This document shows, in pieces, positions 8,307 to 18,228 of a stretch of 35,504 nt of DNA. Position 1 is the stretch's first letter. Each line of letters starts with the position of its first letter. A model generated the notes under the pieces. The model worked only from the letters and a program-made list of their open reading frames with translations. It was not told the origin of the DNA and made no database searches. This DNA is from Desulfovibrionales bacterium (lineage in GTDB: Bacteria; Desulfobacterota; Desulfovibrionia; Desulfovibrionales; Desulfomicrobiaceae), in assembly GCA_012727715.1 (NCBI GenBank), contig JAAYGN010000046.1:1-35504 (forward strand), given 5' to 3'. A program made the translations under genes and the position numbers.

Positions 8307-9916
8307 CTGATTCTGATGATATTCTTTTCAAGGAAGAATCCTCTGCAAAGGCTTCATCTTTGCAAAGTACACCCTGGAAGATACTCATTGTGGATGACGA
8401 AGCTGATGTCCATAATGTCACGACCTTCATGCTTTCAGGACAACGATTTCAAAATCGCCCCATGCATTTTCTCCACGCATACAATGGTGAAGAAGCCAAA
8501 AAAATTTTGATGCATGAGCAAGATATAGCCATTATCCTCCTCGATGTGGTCATGGAAACCGATGATAGTGGCCTTAAATTGGTACATTTTATTCGCCAGG
8601 AACTGAAAAACCTGGCTGTGCGCATTATTTTACGTACTGGTCAGCCAGGAAAAGCTCCCGCAGCGCAAGTAATTCTTGATTATGACATTGATGACTACAA
8701 GGAAAAAACAGAACTGACTTTGGAAAAAATGTTGGTCACAGTCATTTCAGCCCTGCGCAGTTATTCCTTTATCACGACCATTGAAATTAATCGTCTGGGG
8801 CTGAAACGCATTATTGAAGCTTCTTCAGATATTTTTGAACGCCAATCCTTGCAAAAATTAAGTAGCGGAGTTCTTACTCAGCTCACGGCCATCTTACAGC
8901 TCAAAGATGATGCCATGTACACCCACACCTCAGGTCTTGCGGCATCTGGCTTCAAGAATAAGCCCATGATCCTTGCAGCTACGGGTGATTTGGCCAAGTT
9001 TATCGGCCACCCCATAGATACTGTAGCTGACAACACCGTACGCATGACCCTGGACAATGCCAAAGCTCAACCCCATGGACTCTATTGTGAAAATGGCCAA
9101 TGCGCCTGGTATTTTCAAAGCAAAACTGATTCGGATAATTTTTTGTATTTTGAAGTGACCAGAAAACTCACAGAAAATGATCATGACCTGCTACAACTGT
9201 TTTTCACCAATGTGTCCTTGGCCTTTGACAATCTTTTCCTGAACAAGGGCATTGAAGATACCCAAAAAGAAATCATCTTCCATATAGCTGAAACAGTGGA
9301 ATGCCGTTCTGCTGAAACAGGCAGCCATGTTCGTCGTGTTGCGGAAATGGCCCATCTTTTGGCCCTTAAGTACGGACTGGGAAAAGAAGAAGCAGAAATG
9401 GTCAAATTGGCTTCCACCATCCATGATTTGGGCAAAATCGGTATTCCTGACTCAATTTTGAATAAACCAGGACCACTCACTGGTGACGAATTTGAAATCG
9501 TTAAAAGCCACGTTCAGCGTGGTTATAATATGCTTTCAGGGTCCACCAGTCCCATCATCCAAGTGGCCGCACAAATTGTTCTTACCCACCATGAACGTTG
9601 GGATGGCCAAGGATATCCCAATGGCTTGTCTGGTGAGGAAATTCACCTGCACGGCCGCATTGTGGCTGTGGCCGATGTTTTTGATGCTCTATCCAGCAAG
9701 CGGGTCTACCACGAGGCCTGGCCCTGGGATGATGTCTTTAATTTTTTTCTGGATCAAAGCGGCCAGCATTTTGACCCCTGTTTGGTAGAAATTTTATTGC
9801 AACACAAGGAAGAGTTCATAAATATCAGTACAACATATCATGACCATGAATCGAGTTGTAGCGGTCAGCAAGACTTGCCTGAAAACCTGCAACCAGGTTG
9901 GGAAATTCGGTGGTAA
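8303..9916 (+). CDS. Response regulator with REC, DUF3369 and HD-GYP domains (putative c-di-GMP phosphodiesterase)
   Basis: REC: KILIVDDEADVHNVT...IILLDVVMETDD. HD-GYP: HVRRVAEMAHLLALKYGL...TIHDLGKIGIPDSIL...LTHHERWDGQGYPNGLSG. ATGA overlap with the kinase. Confidence 0.92.
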   Translation: MTDSDDILFKEESSAKASSLQSTPWKILIVDDEADVHNVTTFMLSGQRFQNRPMHFLHAYNGEEAKKILMHEQDIAIILLDVVMETDDSGLKLVHFIRQELKNLAVRIILRTGQPGKAPAAQVILDYDIDDYKEKTELTLEKMLVTVISALRSYSFITTIEINRLGLKRIIEASSDIFERQSLQKLSSGVLTQLTAILQLKDDAMYTHTSGLAASGFKNKPMILAATGDLAKFIGHPIDTVADNTVRMTLDNAKAQPHGLYCENGQCAWYFQSKTDSDNFLYFEVTRKLTENDHDLLQLFFTNVSLAFDNLFLNKGIEDTQKEIIFHIAETVECRSAETGSHVRRVAEMAHLLALKYGLGKEEAEMVKLASTIHDLGKIGIPDSILNKPGPLTGDEFEIVKSHVQRGYNMLSGSTSPIIQVAAQIVLTHHERWDGQGYPNGLSGEEIHLHGRIVAVADVFDALSSKRVYHEAWPWDDVFNFFLDQSGQHFDPCLVEILLQHKEEFINISTTYHDHESSCSGQQDLPENLQPGWEIRW

Positions 9917-9968
9917 GTCAAATTTTGCATGGTTCCTTTTCATAACCACCAGGTGTCAAGTCAAACAT

Positions 9969-9998
9969 TGTCAATAAAAACGGTATGTTTTATTGACA
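9969..9998. repeat. Perfect 11-bp inverted repeat
   Basis: TGTCAATAAAA-ACGGTATG-TTTTATTGACA in the intergenic region before the 10098 ORF. Confidence 0.8.
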
Positions 9999-10097
9999 GG
10001 TTCTTCTGTAAACGTTTATGTAACTCAGCCCCTGATTGTTCTGTTACATGCCCAACTTTTACTCGAAGATTTATTTGCAGTTATTATGAAATAGACA

Positions 10098-10712
10098 ATG
10101 AAAAATATATTAACCCCTTTAATAGCTGCTGTTGTTGAGCTTGCTGTGCTAACAGCGCTCGCTATAATTCCTTCCATTGTTGTTTATATTGATGTGGGTC
10201 TTATTGGACATCAGATTGGCGAACTTTCTGTTACTGAAATCACTCAAGAAATTTTGTTGTTCTTGACAGCTTTTATTTTTGGATACGGGGCCTGGAATCA
10301 TCCGGGCCAGCGCGGTTTTTTAGTTCTGGGAACAGGATTTTTTAGTTGTGCTTTTATACGAGAACTGGATGGTTTATTCGATCTGGTCTGGCACGGATTT
10401 TGGCTTATTCCTGCAGGGATCACAGCTTTAGTGGCTATCCTCTATGTACTCATCTTTTATCGTCAGTCTGTTATTGATCCCATGCTTGGTTTTCTTAAAA
10501 CCAAATCCTATTATTTTATACTCATAGGGCTCATCATGCTCCTTATTTTTAGTCGCACCTTTGGTAGCGGACATTTGCTGTGGAAAAATATCATGGGTGC
10601 CAGCTACGCTACAGAGTTTAAAAGTGCTGTGCAGGAAGGGTTGGAACTCTTTGGCTATATCCACATCTTTTATGGGGCACTTCTTTTTTGGCGCAAAGAT
10701 TTTCATTCCTAA
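10098..10712 (+). CDS. Hypothetical multi-pass membrane protein
   Basis: 204-aa ORF with several hydrophobic segments; no family recognised. Confidence 0.7.
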   Translation: MKNILTPLIAAVVELAVLTALAIIPSIVVYIDVGLIGHQIGELSVTEITQEILLFLTAFIFGYGAWNHPGQRGFLVLGTGFFSCAFIRELDGLFDLVWHGFWLIPAGITALVAILYVLIFYRQSVIDPMLGFLKTKSYYFILIGLIMLLIFSRTFGSGHLLWKNIMGASYATEFKSAVQEGLELFGYIHIFYGALLFWRKDFHS

Positions 10713-10811
10713 TCACTGTACTTACAACATTCTTGCATCATTCACTAAATTCTCAACATAGACCTCAAGCAACAATCTTTTTCATCAAAGTATTCAAGTG
10801 ACGCCTGAGGT

Positions 10812-11858
10812 TTAAGTTCCAATGCCTTCGGCCAATCTTGTCAAGACAGCTTGGGCCACACGCGTTGGTTCCAAATTTTCCAGGCAGGCAAAATCATCAC
10901 GGCTGCATGTGTTTTGGTTACATGGACGGCATGGCAAATCCATAAAAATATCTTGGTGTGCTTCAGATGGAAATCGCCAACCACTACTCGTTGCTCCAAG
11001 AATGGTTAGGGTTGGACAACCTACGGCCACAGCAAAATGACGTGGCGCTGAACAATTACCCACATGCAGCCGGGCCAATGATTGCACCGCAGCCATTTGG
11101 CGCAAACCAATAACATCTTTGGGGATGACCAGGGCATTGGGATAAGGACAATATTTGGCCACATCCTGAGCTATTTCCTGCTCCCCTGGTCCGTATAACA
11201 CATAAAACCGCACATCAGGACAACTGCTATAGACCTGCCCCACCATGGCTCCAAAATGATGAGCTGGCCATAGTCTGGTCTTACGGCGATGTGTGGGGTC
11301 AAGGGTGATAAAAGATCCCGGAGTCAGGCCAAGGCTGGCCACATGATCTTTTGCCCAAGTTTTTTCTTGTTCAGTAAAAAAAAGTTCCGGAGCCTGATTA
11401 CTCCATGTAATCCCAAGTGGGGCCAAGATACTGGCCCGAAACATGGCCGAATACCCATCCTTGGGCTTGGTGGTATGGGTATACAGTAATCGGTTATACC
11501 AAGGCGGCGGGTAGGAGAGACGCACCTGTGCCCGACTCATTAACGTCACCCAACGACAACGAGGCATTTGTTGAAAATCCACCACCAAATCATACTTTTC
11601 TCGGGCAATGCGTGCATAAAAACTCAGTTCATGAACAAGAGTGGGCAATTTTTCTTTATCCACAGCCCAGACCTGATGCACAAAAGGATTATTTTCCAAA
11701 ACCGGGGTACACTTTTTTTCTGTAAACACGTCCACTGTGGCCTGAGGAAAACGCTCTTTCAAAAGCCTGATGGAAGGGGTGGTCAGCAGGACATCACCAA
11801 TCTGACGCAGCTGACAAACAAGAATTCGCTGGGGAGTAAAAAGATGCAAATTATTCAT
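10812..11858 (-). CDS. Glycosyltransferase family 9 (heptosyltransferase-like)
   Basis: RILVCQLRQIGDVLLTTPSIRLLKERFPQATVDVFTE; C-terminal CRPCNQNTCSRDDFACLENLEP. Confidence 0.88.
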   Translation of the reverse strand: MNNLHLFTPQRILVCQLRQIGDVLLTTPSIRLLKERFPQATVDVFTEKKCTPVLENNPFVHQVWAVDKEKLPTLVHELSFYARIAREKYDLVVDFQQMPRCRWVTLMSRAQVRLSYPPPWYNRLLYTHTTKPKDGYSAMFRASILAPLGITWSNQAPELFFTEQEKTWAKDHVASLGLTPGSFITLDPTHRRKTRLWPAHHFGAMVGQVYSSCPDVRFYVLYGPGEQEIAQDVAKYCPYPNALVIPKDVIGLRQMAAVQSLARLHVGNCSAPRHFAVAVGCPTLTILGATSSGWRFPSEAHQDIFMDLPCRPCNQNTCSRDDFACLENLEPTRVAQAVLTRLAEGIGT

Positions 11859-12964
11859 GCCAATTTCCGAATTACATCTGCGTATGGAGCCAGACCTCGT
11901 GGAGGGGAAAAATCTGTTCGTGCGGTACTTGGGCCATAGCGTAGTTTTTGAATGCGCTTGGCCAGCACAGCGGCATTGCTGGGATCTGACACAACAGCAT
12001 GTTCGTGTAAAAAAATGGAGCTACCGTTGCAAACCGTGGAAATAACCGGCAATCCACTGGCCAAAGCTTCCAGAACAGCATTGGCACAAGCATCATAAAA
12101 AGTATTAAGAACAAATATATCCGCGGCATGGTAAAGATCAGGCATACGCTCCACTCGACCTAAAAAATGCACGCGCTTCTCCAGTCCCAACTCTCTAGCT
12201 ATCCTTAGTAATTCCCGGTTTCCTCGTCCTCCAGCTATCGCCAGATGAAAGTTTTGCGGCAGCAGTGCCAGAGCCTGGACCAAAACATAAATACCCTTAA
12301 GGCGAAAGTTGGTTCCAGCAGTTAAAATAAGGTCACCTTGGCCTGGAAGCCCAAAGTGCTGGCGCATAGCTACTTTTTGCTCTGGAAGGGCTGGAGTAAA
12401 GCGGCTTAAGTCCGGCTCGTTGTAGATCACCGGGATAGCATCTCCATCTAACCAGGGAAAGGCTCTCACTGTCAGGTCCCGCACAAAATGAGAGTTGGCC
12501 ACGAGTACAGGAGTATTCTTAGCCTGAATAATTTCAATAAATCGTGCCAATTGTTTTCCTGGAGACAAAAAACGACCCAGTTGCTTCATCCTTTGTTTCA
12601 CTCCTGGCGCATAGGCACGAATGGAGTATTCCCAAAAAATCTTTGTCGGACCTCCTGACAAACGAAGCATATCCTGAATTAAGGTATTGCCAAGACCCAG
12701 GCAAACATCAAAACGTCCCTTCCGCCTGGCCACCTCCGCTGCCAGGGCAAACCACAAAGTTTTACCCAACTTGCCGGGTAACGGTCGTCCAACCTTTATC
12801 ACCTGTACATTATCAGGGGGTAAACCATCTTGCTGGGCACAAATATAGGTGACCTGAAAATCCTGACTGGGATGAGTGGCCAGGTACTGGGCCAAGCGAT
12901 AGCCAAATTGTTCAGCCCCGCCATAACGGCCAAGTTTGGGCAGCATAAGGGCAACACGGATCAT
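11855..12964 (-). CDS. Glycosyltransferase family 4
   Basis: MIRVALMLPKLGRYGGAEQFGYRLAQYLA; ADIFVLNTFYDACANAVLEALASGLPVIST. Confidence 0.88.
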   Translation of the reverse strand: MIRVALMLPKLGRYGGAEQFGYRLAQYLATHPSQDFQVTYICAQQDGLPPDNVQVIKVGRPLPGKLGKTLWFALAAEVARRKGRFDVCLGLGNTLIQDMLRLSGGPTKIFWEYSIRAYAPGVKQRMKQLGRFLSPGKQLARFIEIIQAKNTPVLVANSHFVRDLTVRAFPWLDGDAIPVIYNEPDLSRFTPALPEQKVAMRQHFGLPGQGDLILTAGTNFRLKGIYVLVQALALLPQNFHLAIAGGRGNRELLRIARELGLEKRVHFLGRVERMPDLYHAADIFVLNTFYDACANAVLEALASGLPVISTVCNGSSIFLHEHAVVSDPSNAAVLAKRIQKLRYGPSTARTDFSPPRGLAPYADVIRKLA

Positions 12965-14058
12965 GATTGTTGATATACAGCCAAGGTTTGTTCCAGAAAA
13001 TTCTGGCCAGAAAGGCTCTTTATGCGTTGTGATTGCGACCTGTGCATTCGGGTTTGCAGATCCTTATTCATTATGACAGAAGCAATAACCTGAGCCAAAG
13101 CCTGCACATCACCAGGAGGCACCAGGGCCTCGTCATCCAGCAGGTCAGGCATAACCCCAACTCTGGTCGCCACAAGAGGTACCCCACAACCCATTATTTC
13201 CAGCGCAGCCCGGGCAATGGTTTCTGACCACAAGGAGGCAATGACTCCCAGGTCCAGCGCATTCAGACAAGAAGAAATATCAGGACGTTTCCCGGTAATA
13301 CGAGTAATGTCTTCTAGCCCATGCTCCACAATCCATTGCTGCACAGTCTTTTGGGATGTGGCTGAGGAAAAACCCAAGAGTAATAACCGCACATGGGTAA
13401 AGCCCTGACTTTTAAGATAGGCCACAGCCTGGATTAATTCCTTTTGTCCCTTAACTCGGTCAAAACGACCCAATAAACCAAGCACAAAATCATGGTTATG
13501 ATATCCAAATTCATTTCGGATGCGCTCTCTGGCCTCTGGATCTGGATAAAAAACATCCTGATCCACCCCACCTAAAATTTGGTGCACCTTGGTTGGAGGC
13601 AAGGCAAAGGCAGTATGAAAATGCGTGGTCATTTTTGAATTTGTGGTGATCACTGCGTCAGCGACCTGATTATGTAACCAGCGATTGACAAAATTATTTT
13701 TGGGCAAACGCTGATCTCCCCGGGTACGAACAAGCCGAAAGCCCCCTATCCTTTTTTTTAGTAGTCCCCACAGAATAAAACTTTCTCCCCTGTGGCAGTT
13801 AACCACATCAGGGCGAAAATCACGCACCAAAGCCTTGAGTTCTTGATAAAGCCTCATTATGCCCCAAGGCGAAGTGGTGTTTAAGTCCAGGGTACATAAA
13901 GGCAGCCCCCATTTTTCCACCATTGCGGCCGACTCGGTTCCAGGTAACCCCAAAACCAAGACCTCATGCCCAGCTTCATGTAAAAGCCGGCTTAAATACA
14001 ACCCATACCAGGCTGTGGCATTAAACCACCGCACATTAATAACCTGGATAATTCGCAT
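12961..14058 (-). CDS. Glycosyltransferase family 4
   Basis: MRIIQVINVRWFNATAWYGLYLSRLLHEAGHEVLVLGLPG; LGLLGRFDRVKGQKELIQA; LWSETIARAALEIMGCGVPLVATRVG. Confidence 0.88.
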   Translation of the reverse strand: MRIIQVINVRWFNATAWYGLYLSRLLHEAGHEVLVLGLPGTESAAMVEKWGLPLCTLDLNTTSPWGIMRLYQELKALVRDFRPDVVNCHRGESFILWGLLKKRIGGFRLVRTRGDQRLPKNNFVNRWLHNQVADAVITTNSKMTTHFHTAFALPPTKVHQILGGVDQDVFYPDPEARERIRNEFGYHNHDFVLGLLGRFDRVKGQKELIQAVAYLKSQGFTHVRLLLLGFSSATSQKTVQQWIVEHGLEDITRITGKRPDISSCLNALDLGVIASLWSETIARAALEIMGCGVPLVATRVGVMPDLLDDEALVPPGDVQALAQVIASVIMNKDLQTRMHRSQSQRIKSLSGQNFLEQTLAVYQQS

Positions 14059-14923
14059 GATCTCAGTTTCCGTAATTCTTCCTACCTATAATCGTGCCCA
14101 TGTCCTGGACCGGGCTATGCAATCAGTCCTTGAACAAACTTGGACTAATTTTGAACTTCTGGTCATTGATGACGGGTCCACTGACCATACCGCACAACTC
14201 TTGGCCAAGTACAGCGACCCTCGTCTTAGGAGAATATATCAAGAAAATAAAGGGGTCAGTGCGGCTCGTAATGTGGGTATTGCCGCAAGCACCGGAGAGT
14301 TCATCGCGTTGTTGGACTCTGATGACTACTGGCTACCCCAAAAAATAGCATCGCAGCTAGATTTCATGTCCCAAGGCCCATGGCAAATTTCTCAAACCAA
14401 TGAAGTGTGGATTCGCAACAATGTTCGGGTTAATCCGGGCAGCAAACATGCCAAACAGGCTGGTTGGTTCTTGCAAGATTCCTTGCAACTTTGTCTCATC
14501 AGCCCATCATGTGTCATGTTTACACGCAAGCTCTGGGATGATTTGGGGCCCTTTGATGAGGGTTTGCCGGCCTGTGAAGACTATAGCTTGTGGCTTCGTG
14601 TGGGGCTTCGTTATCCTGTGGGCTTGCTCCCCAAAAACCTCACCGTAAAAACCGGTGGGCATAACGATCAATTGTCCAGATCATTCATCGGCATAGACTT
14701 GTACCGTATCTATGCCATGCTTGATGTGCTCAAAACCATGCAGATGACTGTAGAACAAAAATCATTGGTTATTTTGGCCTTGCAAGAACGGGTGCGGATC
14801 TATGCCAGGGGTTGCGTCATGCATGGACGAGAAGATGAAGCCAGGCGAGTGTGGGAACTGGCAAGCCCCTATATCAGCCTTGCCCCTTCCGCACCAGGTA
14901 AAAATAAACCCTGCACATTATGA
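14057..14923 (+). CDS. Glycosyltransferase family 2
   Basis: MISVSVILPTYNRAHVLDRAMQSVLEQTWTNFELLVIDDGSTDHTAQLL...LLDSDDYW. True start is ATG 14057, not the ORF-track start 13859. Confidence 0.9.
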   Translation: MISVSVILPTYNRAHVLDRAMQSVLEQTWTNFELLVIDDGSTDHTAQLLAKYSDPRLRRIYQENKGVSAARNVGIAASTGEFIALLDSDDYWLPQKIASQLDFMSQGPWQISQTNEVWIRNNVRVNPGSKHAKQAGWFLQDSLQLCLISPSCVMFTRKLWDDLGPFDEGLPACEDYSLWLRVGLRYPVGLLPKNLTVKTGGHNDQLSRSFIGIDLYRIYAMLDVLKTMQMTVEQKSLVILALQERVRIYARGCVMHGREDEARRVWELASPYISLAPSAPGKNKPCTL

Positions 14924-15400
14924 TTATTTTTTGAGCATGCTGGCTAAAAGACGTAAATGGCTCCGCTCTTCATCAATGCAGGCCTTAACATGCTTTTTCT
15001 CACTTTCAGGAACAAACTCTAGCATTTCCACAAAAAATAAAATGGTGTCTTTTTCAAAGCCCATGGCTGTTTCAATAGCTTCTTTGGGGGTACCCATGAA
15101 TTGCTGCAAATGCTCAACATCACCCAAACGAAACAGGGTATGGGAGTCCAACAGATAGGCAAGATACGCAAGATATTCATCTTCTTCAGCCCAAGCAGGA
15201 AGCACAACAGATCCAACTTTTTCATATAATTTACGAAAAATTTCTCGATGCTTGGCTTCCTCATGAGCTAAAAAGGTAAAGAGTTCCTTTAGCTTTGGGT
15301 CTGAAGTAATATCTATTAAACGATTATAAAAAACTTCGCCCCTGGTTTCTACTTCCTGAGCAGCTAACAAAATATCTGTCGCTCTAAATATTGCGGCCAT
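14924..15400 (-). CDS. Ferritin-like/rubrerythrin-type diiron protein
   Basis: 158 aa with repeated E...EExxH pattern: EVETRGEVFYNRL, HEEAKHREIF, EKDTILFFVEML, DEERSHLRLL; no rubredoxin domain. Confidence 0.8.
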   Translation of the reverse strand: MAAIFRATDILLAAQEVETRGEVFYNRLIDITSDPKLKELFTFLAHEEAKHREIFRKLYEKVGSVVLPAWAEEDEYLAYLAYLLDSHTLFRLGDVEHLQQFMGTPKEAIETAMGFEKDTILFFVEMLEFVPESEKKHVKACIDEERSHLRLLASMLKK

Positions 15401-15408
15401 ACGTTCTC

Positions 15409-16239
15409 CTAAAGTTCTGAAGGCAATTCTTTGAGTTGGGCATAGGTAAAAACAGGACCATCAAGGCACACATACTTTGTGCCAATATTACATCGCCCAC
15501 AAATCCCTACCCCACATTTCATGCGCTTTTCCAATGTGGTAATAATATTTTCATCTTCAAAACCCAACTTTTTCAAGGCTTGCAAGGTGAACTTGATCAT
15601 GATTGGCGGCCCACAAGTAATGGCAAAAGTATCTTTCGGCTTGGGGGCAATATCCAGTAAAACATTGGGAATAAGCCCCACCTGATGCTCCCAACCTTCA
15701 GCTGGATTATCAATGGTCAGCACTGTCTGAACATCTTTGCGGCTTATCCATTCTGGAAGTTCAGCCTTGTACGTCAAATCCGCAGGACTGCGCGCCCCAT
15801 AGAGCAAGGTGATGTTCTTATAGCTTGTGCGGTTGTCAAGCATATATACAAATAACGTTCGCAATGGGGCCATGCCAATACCACCGCCAATAAAGACAAT
15901 ATTCTTGCCCTGCAATGCTTCAATGGGAAAGGAGTTGCCCAAAGGAGCACGTACGCCAATGTGATCACCAGGTTGTAATTGGTGTAATTTGGAAGTTACC
16001 TCGCCCACCCGCATGACACTAAACTGTAAATACTCCATGCGTGTGGGAGAGGAATTAATGACAAAAGTTGACTCACCCACGCCAAAAACCGAGAGTTGCC
16101 CGACCTGACCTGGACGAAAGGTAAAATTCTTCATGCGCTCTTCGTTATTGAGCACGACCCGAAACGTTTTGATATTATGGGTCTCCTGGATGGTCTCAAC
16201 AATAGTCGCCATTTCCGGGAGATAGGGATTCATATTCAT
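15409..16239 (-). CDS. flxA: FlxA-like FAD/NAD(P)-binding oxidoreductase subunit
   Basis: FRPGQVGQLSVFGVGES; IGVRAPLGNSFPIEALQGKNIVFIGGGIGMAPLRTLF; C-terminal 2Fe-2S-type CGVGICGRCNIGTKYVCLDGPVF. Start 16239 has a 4-bp ATGA overlap with the upstream gene. Confidence 0.85.
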   Translation of the reverse strand: MNMNPYLPEMATIVETIQETHNIKTFRVVLNNEERMKNFTFRPGQVGQLSVFGVGESTFVINSSPTRMEYLQFSVMRVGEVTSKLHQLQPGDHIGVRAPLGNSFPIEALQGKNIVFIGGGIGMAPLRTLFVYMLDNRTSYKNITLLYGARSPADLTYKAELPEWISRKDVQTVLTIDNPAEGWEHQVGLIPNVLLDIAPKPKDTFAITCGPPIMIKFTLQALKKLGFEDENIITTLEKRMKCGVGICGRCNIGTKYVCLDGPVFTYAQLKELPSEL

Positions 16240-17261
16240 TGGGCATACTCCTGCGCTGCGTTCACTATCTGCCGGATATCCACTCCAGTTGGACACTGTT
16301 TGATACAGCGACCGCACCCGCAACAAGCCATGATCCCTCCATACAGATCCGGATAATAGCTAAATTTATGCCCTACCCTGTTTTTCAGTCGATGGGCTTT
16401 GGTTGGCCGTGGGTTATGTCCACTGGCTTCCAGAGTAAAGGTGTGGGACATGCAATTGTCCCAGGTACGGATGCGTTGGCTGGTCAATCCCAAATCATTA
16501 TCTGTAATGTTAAAGCAATAACAGGTGGGACACATGTAGGTGCAGGCACCACATGAAATACACTTGGCTGACTGGACTTCCCAAAAGTCCATATCATCAA
16601 ACCGCTCTAAAATTTTAGCAGGAGCTGACGAATAATCGTGAGCTTGACCCATCAGCTCCAGGGCGTGCCCATGCTTGGCTTGGGCTTGTTGTCCCCGATC
16701 TTGAGCATCTTCAAAAAAGGAATGGGTAACTATTTCTTGTCCTTGATCAGAAATAGCCTGAGCTACATAGCCTTCCCCAACCAAAGTCAGCAAAATGTCT
16801 GACCCAGCAGTATCAGCCGGACCACTCCCCACACTGTGACAAAAACAGGTGGTTTCAGGCTGATCACAGGCCAAGGTGATAAAAATACTATTCTCCCGCC
16901 GGTGGATAAAATGCTGATCCCTTATTTTTTCTGTGATAAAGACCGGATCTAAGAGGAGCTTGCCTCTGGCGTCGCAGGGCCTAGCTCCCATGACCAATGT
17001 TTTTCCCTGGGGCAATGTTTCCGTTAACTCGGGCTTTTTATTTTCTTCTACCCTTTGGACCAGAAGCAACGATTCTGTCTGGGGTAAGGTTGCCATTTTG
17101 GCAGAAACAGCAGCCATGCGTGAATGCATGTCCAGGGTCATACCTGGGTGAAAACGACGAAAAGTCACCGTTCCACCTTGAGCAACAGGAGCCAAAACGC
17201 GATAGACGGATGACAATTCCTCCGTCAGGCGTAGTAAATTTTTCTTGGTGATATATTTCAT
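16236..17261 (-). CDS. flxB: FlxB-like 4Fe-4S dicluster protein
   Basis: CISCGACTYMCPTCYCFNI and CCGCGRCIKQCPTGVDI motifs; position within the hdr-flx operon. Confidence 0.75.
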   Translation of the reverse strand: MKYITKKNLLRLTEELSSVYRVLAPVAQGGTVTFRRFHPGMTLDMHSRMAAVSAKMATLPQTESLLLVQRVEENKKPELTETLPQGKTLVMGARPCDARGKLLLDPVFITEKIRDQHFIHRRENSIFITLACDQPETTCFCHSVGSGPADTAGSDILLTLVGEGYVAQAISDQGQEIVTHSFFEDAQDRGQQAQAKHGHALELMGQAHDYSSAPAKILERFDDMDFWEVQSAKCISCGACTYMCPTCYCFNITDNDLGLTSQRIRTWDNCMSHTFTLEASGHNPRPTKAHRLKNRVGHKFSYYPDLYGGIMACCGCGRCIKQCPTGVDIRQIVNAAQEYAQ

Positions 17262-18217
17262 TACCAACCTCGCTCTTTAATGCCCTCTTCTTCAACCTTG
17301 AAGGTCAATAATGGTGGCGTTTGCTCCAGGGCTGTACCAGCCCGATGCTCAAATACATCTTGAACCTGTTTGTTCATATAGCGCCGTAAAAGCAATAATG
17401 GAATATCCACAGGGCAAGCCCGTTCACATTCACCACACTCAGTGCAGCGCCCGGTCAGATGGGAAACATGAATCAATTGAAACATCATGTTTTCACCAGG
17501 AGTATTTTCCTGGCCCAGCCACAAAGGATCGCGGCTGGTTGAGATACAAAAATCTCGGCAAACACACATGGGACAGGCATTGCGACAGGCATAACAACGA
17601 ATGCAGCGGCTCATGGTTTCCTGCCAAAAGGCAAATTTTTCAGCTTCAGATTTGGCTTCAAACTCCTCCTGACAGGCAAGAGTGGTCAATACTTTGGATT
17701 CCTGCGGGCTGCCCACCAGGACATCAGCAATCAAGGCATTGGGATATTGGCATATTTGACACTTGTCCGCTGCAATGTCGGCCATGTGCAGTATTGTTGT
17801 CTGCCCGGATGCAGTAATGCTCAGAGTATCTGTACTGAGGTCCACAGCCTCCACAAATCCTGGGTCCACAGGCAGTGCTGCGCGAATTTTGCGGTGACTG
17901 ACTACACCTGAACAACAAAGCCCAAAGACAACAAGGTCATCTCTGGTGATCAGGTTCTCATTCAACAGCTGGATAACACTGCGACTGTCACAGCCTTTGA
18001 CAATAATACCGACTTTTTTTCCTCGCAGTCCAGGCAAATATGTGGCCAAATTATGCACAGCCAAGGGACCAATAACCAGCCTGTCCAAATCAGCTTCAGA
18101 ACGGATGAAAAGTGGTGTGGCGTGAAGCTGATCGTAGCCCTGTTCCCAGCCAATGACACAATCAAGCTCACCAAGACGACTTTTTATGGCTGTTTTGAGA
18201 TCATCCAATGGGGACAT
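17261..18217 (-). CDS. flxC: FlxC-like iron-sulfur protein
   Basis: CIRCYACRNACPMCVC and CTECGECERACPVDIP; start 18217 preceded by AAAGGAGAATGT. Confidence 0.75.
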   Translation of the reverse strand: MSPLDDLKTAIKSRLGELDCVIGWEQGYDQLHATPLFIRSEADLDRLVIGPLAVHNLATYLPGLRGKKVGIIVKGCDSRSVIQLLNENLITRDDLVVFGLCCSGVVSHRKIRAALPVDPGFVEAVDLSTDTLSITASGQTTILHMADIAADKCQICQYPNALIADVLVGSPQESKVLTTLACQEEFEAKSEAEKFAFWQETMSRCIRCYACRNACPMCVCRDFCISTSRDPLWLGQENTPGENMMFQLIHVSHLTGRCTECGECERACPVDIPLLLLRRYMNKQVQDVFEHRAGTALEQTPPLLTFKVEEEGIKERGW

Positions 18218-18228
18218 ACATTCTCCTT

